A program made the position numbers and the translations under genes. The notes under the pieces are model-generated. The model saw only the letters and a list, made by a program, of their open reading frames with translations, ran no database searches and was not told where the DNA came from. A DNA stretch of 64,000 bases, from the NCBI GenBank assembly GCA_035566895.1, contig DATMQA010000088.1, forward strand, positions 4,103-68,102. Direction: 5' to 3'. Within the stretch, counting starts at the first letter, position 1, and the number at the start of each line of letters is the position of its first letter. Of the stretch, positions 50,385-58,043 are shown piece after piece. Origin of the DNA: DATMQA01 sp035566895. GTDB lineage: Bacteria > Verrucomicrobiota > Verrucomicrobiia > Limisphaerales > UBA8199.

Positions 50385-50930
50385 CTACTTGCCGCAGCCG
50401 GTGGGGTGGATTTGGAGATTGCCACTGCTGATGGCCACCGGGTCAATATCGCTCGGATTGGCCGGGTCGGTGCTGATGAGCTGCAGCGTTGCGCCGGTGG
50501 TGCAGTCAACGACATTGAGGTAAAGGCGATCTTTGCCAGCACCGGGCTCGCCGTGGTCCTCCGCATGGCCGATAAAGCAGACGGGCCGGGGGGCCGAGGG
50601 GTTGCCGTCGCTGCCGGAGAGTGTTCCGGTGCCGTCGAAATCGATGGTATTAACCTTGACCCTGGGGGCTTTGTCGGGCGAGCCGCTGCACCCGATGACA
50701 GTGATCTGCTGGCCTTTGAAATGCAGGTGATGCACGTGGTCAACCGCGTGCCAGTTACCACCCCCTGCGGCGGTGGGACTGCAGCCCGGATTGACCACGC
50801 CCCCGAAGCTGAAGTCTGGCATGCCTTTGGTCTTGCCAATGGTTCCGCCCCCTGTGAGCCAGCACCCCCCTTGAGCGGGAGGCGATGTGCAGAAGGCACC
50901 ACTCAGGGTGAATGCGCCGAAAACGGGCAT
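50385..50930 (-). CDS. post-COAP-1-like beta-domain protein, 5' end doubtful
   Basis: 181 residues. The body VTGGGT-like (WLTGGGTIGKTKGMPDFSFG), HAVDHVHHLHFKGQQITVIG, SAPRPVCFIGHAEDHGEPGA and KDRLYLNVVDC resembles the secreted post-COAP-1 type domain as I remember it. A stop codon lies a few codons upstream of the ATG at 50930, so the frame cannot be extended, and there is no signal peptide. AAGGAGA directly precedes the ATG. Either a shortened gene that has lost its export signal or a short intact one. The neighbour at 51001 is a gene fragment, which favours truncation. Confidence 0.6.
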   Translation of the reverse strand: MPVFGAFTLSGAFCTSPPAQGGCWLTGGGTIGKTKGMPDFSFGGVVNPGCSPTAAGGGNWHAVDHVHHLHFKGQQITVIGCSGSPDKAPRVKVNTIDFDGTGTLSGSDGNPSAPRPVCFIGHAEDHGEPGAGKDRLYLNVVDCTTGATLQLISTDPANPSDIDPVAISSGNLQIHPTGCGK

Positions 50931-51000
50931 TCTCCTTGGCAGGGGGGTTTACCCCATACCGAAAATCCGCTCTCTGCCCCATGGTTAAGATAGTCGCCGT

Positions 51001-51090
51001 ATGCCCGATCAGGCACTGTTACTGGTCGTCGAGGACTCTGAGAACGATGCGCTTTTGCTTCGCCGCGCCTGCCTCAGGGCCAGAGCCGCT
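51001..51090 (+). pseudogene. N-terminal remnant of a CheY-like response regulator
   Basis: Reads MPDQALLLVVEDSENDALLL then RRACLRARA before similarity is lost. EDSEND is the acidic pocket of a receiver domain. It closely resembles the start of the intact regulator at 56887 (ALLLLVEDSEDDVALL). Nothing of the rest of the domain remains. Downstream is repeat DNA. Confidence 0.75.
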
Positions 51091-51136
51091 GGTCGATTCG
51101 ATGCCCGGTTCGCTCGATTCTGCGTCGAAAAGTCGC

Positions 51137-51239
51137 TTAGAGCGTGTCTTAAAATTGGGGCCGCGTTGTTCTGCCCGGAAAACCGCTCAACTTTCCGCCT
51201 CCTCACGTCGGCGGCTACAATTTCCAAACACGCTCTTAA
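51137..51239. repeat. about 100-base element with imperfect terminal inverted repeats
   Basis: TTAGAGCGTGTCTTAAAATTGG at the left and CAATTTCCAAACACGCTCTTAA at the right are imperfect complements. Inside, 51195-51218 carries CGCCTCCTCACGTCGGCGGC, related to the arm of repeat B. It separates the regulator remnant from the tRNA-Tyr region. It may be a small non-autonomous repeat. Confidence 0.6.
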
Positions 51240-51452
51240 ACACGCTTTGCGCTTCAAAAAACACGCTCTCTCGCTCTCGTGACGTTCGTGCGCGTGAGAC
51301 TTGATAGCTTTATGATAGACTTTCGCGCATCTTTTCAGAACAGAACAAGAGCGACTAACAGAGCATAACGGCGCACTACGCAAAAAGATCGCAATGCGAG
51401 CATAGCTCAGTAAATACGAGTGAAAAACGCTCTTCTCTCAGCAGTTTTGGAG

Positions 51453-51538
51453 TGGTGGTAGGTGATGGATTCGAACCATCGAAGGCGTGAGCCAGCAGAT
51501 TTACAGTCTGCCCCCGTTGGCCACTTGGGTAACCTACC
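51453..51538 (-). tRNA. tRNA-Tyr (anticodon GTA)
   Basis: Acceptor GGTAGGT pairs with ACCTACC. The anticodon loop CTGTAAA carries GTA. The extra arm is long (TGGCTCACGCC), as expected for tyrosine, followed by the T-arm GATGG-TTCGAAT-CCATC. Discriminator A and an encoded CCA end are present. Confidence 0.96.
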
Positions 51539-51710
51539 GCCGGGTAGTGGATAGTTGCCAGTGGATAGTGAGCAGCCGGAGTTCTCCAGCCTGACGCGAC
51601 CATCAAAGACAACCAGCGCGAGCGGTGAATTTAGCCGAAGCGGTGGGCTTGTCAATGCGGGGGTATCACACTAAACTAGCGGTCAGTCGTGGACGAGGCG
51701 CATGGCGGCT

Positions 51711-51860
51711 CTCATTGGCACCCCACTTTAGTGGGGTGTCAGAGCCGGGCTGGCCAAGGGAACCGTTTCAACGGTTTCTCGCGGCGCCGCTAAACCGTTG
51801 AAACGGTTTCGCTGACCTCCGCCGATGCGATACACCCCGCTGAAGCGGGGTGTTAATGAG
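51711..51860. repeat. nested palindromic element of four hairpins
   Basis: Outer arms (CTCATTGGCACCCC... and ...GGGGTGTTAATGAG) lie at the two ends. Between them are four short hairpins: CACCCCACTTTAGTGGGGTG, AACCGTTTCAACGGTT, AAACCGTTGAAACGGTTT and ACACCCCGCTGAAGCGGGGT. The whole folds as a near-symmetric cruciform. It ends 33 bases before the ffh start. Confidence 0.85.
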
Positions 51861-51893
51861 AGTGGGACGGTGAGTCCAGGCCAGGTCTTTTTT

Positions 51894-53234
51894 ATGTTCG
51901 ATTCGTTAAGCGGCAAGCTGCAGAACGCCTTTCGCAACCTGCGGGGGCTGGGGAAGATCTCCGAGGGCAACGTCGGGGAGGCGTTGCGCGAAGTGCGCCT
52001 GGCGTTGCTGGAGGCGGACGTCAATTTCAAGGTGGCGCGGGATTTCATCGAACGGGTCAAAAGCAAGTCGCTCGGGCAGGAGGTCGTCCAGAGCATTCAA
52101 CCGGGGCAACAGATCGTCAAAATCATCCATGATGAGCTGGTGGATTTGCTGGGGTCGGCCAACGCCGGCTTGCAGTTGAGCGGCAACCCGAGCTGCGTGC
52201 TGATGGTGGGGCTGCATGGGTCGGGCAAGACGACGTCGAGCGGCAAGCTGGGGCGGTTGCTGTTGAAGCAGGGGCGCACGCCGCTGCTGGTGGCGGCGGA
52301 CGTGTATCGGCCGGCGGCCATGGACCAGCTCGAAACTCTCGGCAAGCAGGTTGATTTGCCGGTATATGTCCATCGCGGCGCAACCGACGTGCTCAAGATT
52401 GCGCGCGAGGCGCTTGAGTTTGCGCGGGCGAACAATCGCAACACGCTGATTTTCGACACGGCGGGCCGGCTGCAGATCGATGAACCGCTGGTGCAGGAGC
52501 TGGTGCGCCTGCGCGACCTGATCAAACCGCAGGAAACGCTGCTGGTGCTGGACGCGGCGACGGGCCAGGAAGCGGTGAATGTGGCGACGCATTTTGACCA
52601 GGCGCTAAACATCACGGGCTCGATTTTGACCAGGCTCGATGGCGACGCGCGCGGCGGGGCGGCGCTGAGCATGAAGGCGGTGACGGGCAAGCCGATCAAG
52701 TTTGCCGGCATCGGCGAAAAGCTGGAGGATTTCGAGCCGTTTCATCCGGAGCGGATGGCGTCGCGCATTCTGGGGATGGGCGACGTGGTGAGCCTGGTGG
52801 AGAAGGCGGCCGAGGCGGTGGACCTGGACGAGGCGAAGCGGCTGGAAGAGAAGATGCGCAAGGGGCAGTTTTCGCTGGAGGATTTCCTGGACCAATTGCG
52901 CCAGATGAAAAAGCTGGGGTCGTTGGAATCAATTGTGGGGATGCTGCCAGGCGGGGCCGAGGTGATCAAAAACAACGACTTGAACAAGCAGGAGAAGGAA
53001 TTCCGCCACATGGAGGCGATGATTTGCGGGATGACGTTTCAGGAGCGAAAGAATCCGCACATGCTGAACGCAAAGCGGCGCCAGCGGATTGCCAAGGGCA
53101 GCGGGGTGACGGTGACGGAGCTGAACACGATGCTCAACAAATTTGCCCAGATGCAGCAGATGATGAAGAAGATGGGCAAGTTCCAGAAGATGATGGCCAA
53201 GATGGGGGGCGGGGCGGCGGGGCTGCTGAGGTAA
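51894..53234 (+). CDS. ffh: signal recognition particle protein Ffh (SRP54)
   Basis: 446 residues from the ATG at 51894 (MFDSLSGKLQNAFRNLRG). A longer frame to 51825 would run into the palindromic element. The N domain is followed by the GTPase G domain with P-loop GLHGSGKTTSSGKLG, VYRPAAMDQL, DTAGRLQIDE and TRLDGDARGGAAL. The C-terminal M domain is methionine-rich (AQMQQMMKKMGKFQKMMAKM) and binds SRP RNA and signal peptides. All GTPase motifs are intact. This is an essential gene in most bacteria, so it anchors the otherwise decayed region. Confidence 0.97.
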   Translation: MFDSLSGKLQNAFRNLRGLGKISEGNVGEALREVRLALLEADVNFKVARDFIERVKSKSLGQEVVQSIQPGQQIVKIIHDELVDLLGSANAGLQLSGNPSCVLMVGLHGSGKTTSSGKLGRLLLKQGRTPLLVAADVYRPAAMDQLETLGKQVDLPVYVHRGATDVLKIAREALEFARANNRNTLIFDTAGRLQIDEPLVQELVRLRDLIKPQETLLVLDAATGQEAVNVATHFDQALNITGSILTRLDGDARGGAALSMKAVTGKPIKFAGIGEKLEDFEPFHPERMASRILGMGDVVSLVEKAAEAVDLDEAKRLEEKMRKGQFSLEDFLDQLRQMKKLGSLESIVGMLPGGAEVIKNNDLNKQEKEFRHMEAMICGMTFQERKNPHMLNAKRRQRIAKGSGVTVTELNTMLNKFAQMQQMMKKMGKFQKMMAKMGGGAAGLLR

Positions 53235-53246
53235 GAAGAGTTCTGA

Positions 53247-54286
53247 CTACACCTTTCGCTCGGCAAGGACAGCGACGCCGAGCGGAGCCAACGCGACCTC
53301 CGTTACTCGTTCTTGCCCGGTAACCAGCTCGTTCATGGGATGGGGGAGCGGAACATCGTGCTGGGTCTCAGTCAGATTCAGGAGGAAGTAATAAATCGCG
53401 TCGGCCGTTTCGCGGGTAGTGACTTCGACGCCCCTCGGTGCATCGAGGAGCGGAACCAGCCGGCCGGCCGCAGCAGCCTCGCGCGCCAGGGTTTCGTAAA
53501 ATCCAACGTCAGCCGAATCCGTTCCCGCATAAAAGACGAAGCCGCGTTCGTGCCGATGGCGAGTCACGGCAGGGTTTCCGGCCATGCTGCCGCCGCGAAA
53601 GGTCGCGATGGGTTCTGCGCCGTCGAGGCGGAGGCCCTCCAACATGGTTCGCGGCGCGAAAACAGTCTCGCTGCCGGAGAAGACGATGCCTAAAGCGGCA
53701 TTGAGTTTGGGATCGAGCATCCCCGCGGCCAGGTTTTCCTCCTTGGAAAGCTCGGAGACCGCGGTTACGCCGGCCATGGCAGCGAAAGGACCCGGTGGAA
53801 GCACCCGGCGCATGCTGTTGTCCGGGTTTTGCGTGCCGGCGTGGAAATTCAGGACCAGGATGCCGCCAGCGGCCACATAGGCCCGCAGCCGGGACACAGT
53901 CGCATCATCGACGAGGCGCAAATTGGGCGCAAAGATCAGTTTGTAAGCGGAGAGCGGGGCGGTGGGGGGCACTACATCGACGTTGCGCTGCAGGACTCTG
54001 ATCCCGCGATAATTGCGCTCTCCGTCGGCATCGTAATTTCGGCCGCTGCCCCAAAAGCCTTGCGACCATTCATTGGCATAATCATCTGGCGGAAATCGCT
54101 CTCCCATTGCGCTTCGTCCCACTATTCGGGGTAATAGGAGGAGCCAAGAAAATAATGGTCCCAGGCGCGGGTGGGGTGATTGGTGCCAGGGGCAGCCGGC
54201 ACGGTCCGGCAGGCGACCAGCGGGAGAGAGAGACCGACGGAGGCCAGGCTGCTCAGTTTAAGAAAATCACGGCGGGTAATTTCCAT
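53247..54286 (-). pseudogene. broken GH42 beta-galactosidase-like gene
   Basis: The 5' part from 54286 is a Tat signal (MEITRRDFLKLSSLASVGLS) followed by DHYFLGSSYYPE. The next codon is TAG where GH42 enzymes have Gln (YYPEQW). In the same frame DEAQWESDFRQM follows. After about 54090 another frame begins with YANEWSQGFWGSGRN and continues as the C-terminal GH42 domains (VNVDVVPP-like NVDVVPPTAPLSAY, then KLIFAPNLRLVDDATVSRLR, then GVEVTTRETADAIYYFLLNL). The catalytic barrel of several hundred residues is missing. A nonsense codon, a deletion and a frame change thus all inactivate it. The C-terminal open frame of 291 codons could still be read but would not be an enzyme. Confidence 0.85.
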
Positions 54287-54369
54287 AGGTGGACTCACTC
54301 GCAAGGCATAAACGAAACCGAACGGATGGCGCAAGCCGTTATCCGATTAATCATTCAGCAACGCTCGCC

Positions 54370-56172
54370 CTACCGACCGGGTTCGGCGAGAGGAACACCG
54401 CCGGCGCTGCACTCGCCCGGGCCGCGGCCTTCGAGCGAGAAGGGCACTTGGGCGTCCCAATCGAAGTAAAAGCTTTGGTCCGCGGTGAGCGCCGGGACAG
54501 GACGATAGCGGACCGCGAGTTCTTCAGCCGTTTTGCGCCCGCCGTTGTCGATGAAGCGGTGGAAATCGGGCGCTTCGGCCGACTGCAGAAAAGCGGCGAG
54601 AAAATCCTGAAGGAACGCCGGAACATTTTTCGCCGGGAGGGTGTCTGCGCCGGCGCCAAATCGAGTTAGGCCTTCGGCTACTCGCCCACCCAGCAGGACG
54701 GAGTAATGGGGAACCAGGCGGCCCTCGACGCGCCGTGCCGCGCCGTGCAAGCCGATGTCCGCCACCGGGTGGCGCCCGCAGGAATTGGGACAGCCGCTGA
54801 TCTGGATTTTGAGGTCACCGAGCTTTTTCAAGTCCAGGTTGCTGGCCTCCAGACTGGCGGTTATCGCTTTGGCCAGACCGCGTGACAGGCAGATACCCAA
54901 ACGGCAGGTGGATGCGCCGGCGCAAGCGACCAGGTTGCGCAGAACGGATGGGCGCGGCTCCGCTAACTCAAGGGGTTTGAGTTTTTGATGAAGCGCGGCC
55001 AATTCCGACTCCGCGATCCATCGCAGCGCGAGATTCTGAGATTGAGTGGCGCACAACAGCCGGTCTCCATGCGCGGCGACGACGTCCGCCAAGGCCGCCA
55101 TTTTGCCGGCCTCGATATCGCCCAGCGGCAGTGGCAGCTCCACGATAAAGAATCCCGGATGCTTTTGCGGTCGGACATGGCATTGCCGCCAGATTGAGAA
55201 CTCAGGGAGCACCGGAGCCTGGAGCGTGCCGGCCTGGCCCGCTGCCTTTAGGTTCCGCGGCCCTGAGGCGCCGGCGCTTTGACTATTGCCAGGATATGCC
55301 CGGGTCTGGAGCGGCGCAAGGTTCATGGCGCGCAGCCCGGCCAGTTGATTCTGGTAAAGTTCGACAAAGGTGATGAAGCCGATGCGTTCGACGAGGAATC
55401 GGAGCCGGGCGAGGTGCTTGTTTTTGCGCTCCCCGTGTTGGTTGAAAACGCGTTTGACCGCCTCGGCGACGAGAAAGGCCTCCGCCGCCGGCACGAAATC
55501 GTGGAGCAAAACGGCCACGCGGCTTTTCGCGCCCATGCCGCCGGCGACATATACCGCGAAGCCATCACCGCCGTCTTTGCGGCGCGTGATGAAGCCCAGG
55601 TCCTGCACCGTCACGCCGGCGCAATCGGAAGCGCAACCGGAGAAGGCGATTTTATATTTGCGCGGAAGCTGGAACGAAACCGGGTCGGCGATGAGGCGTT
55701 CGGTCAAAGCAACTGCGAAGGGGGCGACGTCGAACAGTTCTCGCGGGCACACGCCGCAATCGGGGCAGGCGGTAATGTTCCGCACGGTGTTGCCGCCGCC
55801 GCCTTTGGTGGCGAGGCCCGCCCCACGCAGCGACTCGAGGGCCGGATGAATGGCGTCGAGGGGAACGCGATGCACCTGGAGTTCCTGGCGCGTCGTCACG
55901 TGGAGAATGCCGTTGCCAAACGATTTTGAAACGTGGGCCAGGCGCCGCAATTGAGCGGGCAGCACTCCGCCCGCGGGACAGCGCACTCGCAACATGTAAG
56001 TGCCCGACTCCCGCTGCTCATAAACGCCCATGGGCACACGGAAGGCGCGGAATTCTTCCACGGACATGGTCCCGGCCTTAAACCGCTCGACGTTAGCCTT
56101 GAACTCAGCCAGGTCGTTGGCCAGGCAGGAGGGAATTTGGAAGGCCCAACGGGGCATCGCGGAAATTCGCAT
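54370..56172 (-). CDS. siroheme-type nitrite/sulfite reductase
   Basis: 600 residues. Two homologous halves of the ferredoxin-dependent nitrite/sulfite reductase fold are present. The C-terminal half has the siroheme-[4Fe-4S] ligands C417-x5-C423 (CAGASTC) and C461-x3-C465 (GCPNSCG). The N-terminal half also carries a full-looking set, C136-x5-C142 (CPDCGVC) and C180-x3-C184 (GCASDC). In most assimilatory enzymes the N-terminal half lacks these. It reduces nitrite to ammonia or sulfite to sulfide. Which of the two cannot be decided here. It is a single-gene unit; 84 bases downstream lies the broken GH42 gene. The ATG at 56172 is assumed. Confidence 0.85.
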   Translation of the reverse strand: MRISAMPRWAFQIPSCLANDLAEFKANVERFKAGTMSVEEFRAFRVPMGVYEQRESGTYMLRVRCPAGGVLPAQLRRLAHVSKSFGNGILHVTTRQELQVHRVPLDAIHPALESLRGAGLATKGGGGNTVRNITACPDCGVCPRELFDVAPFAVALTERLIADPVSFQLPRKYKIAFSGCASDCAGVTVQDLGFITRRKDGGDGFAVYVAGGMGAKSRVAVLLHDFVPAAEAFLVAEAVKRVFNQHGERKNKHLARLRFLVERIGFITFVELYQNQLAGLRAMNLAPLQTRAYPGNSQSAGASGPRNLKAAGQAGTLQAPVLPEFSIWRQCHVRPQKHPGFFIVELPLPLGDIEAGKMAALADVVAAHGDRLLCATQSQNLALRWIAESELAALHQKLKPLELAEPRPSVLRNLVACAGASTCRLGICLSRGLAKAITASLEASNLDLKKLGDLKIQISGCPNSCGRHPVADIGLHGAARRVEGRLVPHYSVLLGGRVAEGLTRFGAGADTLPAKNVPAFLQDFLAAFLQSAEAPDFHRFIDNGGRKTAEELAVRYRPVPALTADQSFYFDWDAQVPFSLEGRGPGECSAGGVPLAEPGR

Positions 56173-56380
56173 ACCTTAATACCGCCTTGCGCGCCGCTTT
56201 TGTAAAGGGAATCCGCGCGTCCTGCCAATTTATAAGCGGCTTTTGCCAAAATTGGTAAACCCGCCTGCGCTTGCGGTGACTACTGGTGGCGACGGAGCCA
56301 GACGGACGCGGTAACAAGCGGGCCAGTTGGCGGCGGGGTTTTGGCGAGCGGAATCAGTTACCTGAGGTGACCGCTGCCGG

Positions 56381-56887
56381 CTAACTCTCGGGGTGCGCTT
56401 TGGCGAGCGCATCCTCTGCCTGGCGGGGAGCCGGCGCGGGGCGGGATGCCTCGGGAGCCTGGCTCAACCGCAACCAAAAGTCGCTGATGGCCTGGCTGAC
56501 TTCGGCTAACCGAGCGAAGGAGCTGGGTTTGGTGACGTAGGAATTGGCCCCGAGTTTATAGGCACGGCTAATGTCCTCGGCCGCGCCCGAAGCGGTGAGC
56601 ACGACGACGCGCAAGCTCTTAAAGGTGGGCTGGGAGCGAATCCATTGGAGCACCTCGAACCCATCCATCATCCCAGGCATTCTGAGGTCGAGGAGCACCA
56701 GGGCGGGGAGGGGAAACTCGGCGCGGTTGGCGTAGGGGCCGAACCCACTAAGGTAGGCGACGGCTTCTCCGCCGCTTCTGACCACCTGAAGAGGGTTGGT
56801 GATATTAGCCTGGTCGAAGGCACAGCGAAGCAGGGCCACGTCATCCTCGGAGTCCTCGACAAGGAGAAGGAGAGCTTGAGCGCGCAT
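56381..56887 (-). CDS. CheY-like single-domain response regulator
   Basis: About 168 residues from the ATG at 56887. A GTG 33 bases upstream is possible. The receiver has VEDSEDD, phospho-acceptor Asp in LVLLDLRMPGMMDGFEVL, the Thr in VVLTASG and Lys in NSYVTKPSS. A charged proline-rich tail follows (about 130-168). There is no output domain. By family it relays phosphate between histidine kinases or to target proteins. It is the only intact member among four related sequences in this window. Confidence 0.88.
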   Translation of the reverse strand: MRAQALLLLVEDSEDDVALLRCAFDQANITNPLQVVRSGGEAVAYLSGFGPYANRAEFPLPALVLLDLRMPGMMDGFEVLQWIRSQPTFKSLRVVVLTASGAAEDISRAYKLGANSYVTKPSSFARLAEVSQAISDFWLRLSQAPEASRPAPAPRQAEDALAKAHPES

Positions 56888-56981
56888 ATCGGCGTGAAAT
56901 GATTCGGCAAGATGCGTCACGCAGGAGGTTGGGGCTATGGGGTGTCCGCCCCAGCGCCGCGCGCTTGGGGGCGGCGGAAGG

Positions 56982-57132
56982 CTTAAAAAGGTTAAAAGGG
57001 TTAAAAAGGTTACAAGGTTACAAGAGTTAAAAGAGTTAGAAGGGTTAAACGGGTTAAGAAGGTCAAAGAGGTTACGAGGGTTACAAAGTTACAAGGTTAC
57101 GAGGGTTACAAAGTTACAAGGTTACAAGGGTT
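56982..57132. repeat. tandem tract of AAAGGTTAC and AAAGGTTAAA units
   Basis: About seventeen units of 8-9 bases. They grade from AAAGGTTAA types at the left to ACAAGGTTAC types at the right, ending in a series of GTTACAAGG. Purine-rich on this strand. It is the longest member of the tract family found at 17583, 25936, 27065, 27892 and 61996. Confidence 0.75.
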
Positions 57133-57274
57133 CCCTTGGGAAGGGGGAGTCACCAATCGGTCCTTCACCCCATTGAGCAAACCACCCCAAGCGCTCCATG
57201 TTAGGTTCGGGGGGGCGAGCCTCTGGTTCGTCCCGGCGCGCCAAAAGCCGGAATTAATTACAGTGGACTGGAGG

Positions 57275-57559
57275 TCAGGCCGCTTCGCGGACCATGTCCA
57301 TGCTGCCGAATGGATTGGGGACGCGCACGGTGCATTCAGGGTCGTCGAACCATTCACCATCCACGATGAAGCGGTAGGTGTGTTTGCCTGGGCGCAGTTG
57401 GATCGAGGTTGTCCAAATGCCGTCCTTGTCCTTGCGCATCAGGATGCTGTGCTTGCGCCATTCGGTAAAGTCGCCAGCCAGGAGAACGCTGATGGCGTTG
57501 GGAGCAAAAAAGCGAAAAGTTTGGTTCCGGGAAGTTGAGGTTGGTTTGGTCATAAGCAT
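57275..57559 (-). CDS. CBM48/isoamylase-N-like glycogen-binding protein
   Basis: About 94 residues from the ATG at 57559. Other in-frame ATGs lie at 57577 and 57553. The sequence QTFRFFAPNAISVLLAGDFT, then WRKHSILMRKDKDGIWTT, then GKHTYRFIVDGEWFDDPECT follows the CBM48 (AMPK-beta-like) glycogen-binding domain. The Trp and Lys positions expected to contact the sugar are present (W in EWRKH, K in GKHTY). No catalytic domain is attached. It could be a free glycogen-binding adaptor. Confidence 0.85.
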   Translation of the reverse strand: MLMTKPTSTSRNQTFRFFAPNAISVLLAGDFTEWRKHSILMRKDKDGIWTTSIQLRPGKHTYRFIVDGEWFDDPECTVRVPNPFGSMDMVREAA

Positions 57560-57642
57560 GAAATTTTTCTCGAACATCGCCTAGGGCATTTTTGGAGTCA
57601 ACGGTAGGCATATACCCCAGGACAATTCCTCGGGAGTTTTGG

Positions 57643-57835
57643 CTATTTCAAGCAGCCCGGCATGGGCGGACACGCGCACCGCGACCAGTATTCATAAGTG
57701 CCGCGCAGGATCTCCATCAGGTCGTTCAACGCAGTGGGCTTGGTGAAGTAGGAATTGGCGCCCAGGCGATAAGCCTCGCACACATCTCTTTCCAGGTTTA
57801 GGATCGTCCTCAATCAGGAGCATGCTCAACCGTCC
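57643..57835 (-). pseudogene. response-regulator remnant with internal deletion
   Basis: On the minus strand the piece at 57835-57797 reads GRLSMLLIEDDPK, the acidic start of a receiver domain. From 57795 another frame reads LERDVCEAYRLGANSYFTKP, then TALNDLMEILRGTYEYWSRC with a cysteine-rich end and stop at 57643. The middle of the domain, including the phospho-acceptor Asp, is gone. It is closely related to the remnant at 49900. Confidence 0.82.
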
Positions 57836-58043
57836 CAACTTCATCACCCAATATACCACCAATTTCTGACGGGGCACGCTGGTGCTTGTTCTCCCGACGG
57901 CTGCACTACAAGGCGGGCGGATGTCGGCACGGTCCTGGTGCCATTGCCCCGGCTCGTGGGTGGCTAGTGGCGCAATCGCATCCGAACGTCCTGTTCGGGA
58001 TCGTATGAATTGACCTGACGGGGAGGGGGGGCATAATGGTTCC

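Noticed and set aside
56982..57132. Possible CRISPR array
   Set aside because: Units are 8-9 bases with no spacers of constant length and no cas genes nearby.
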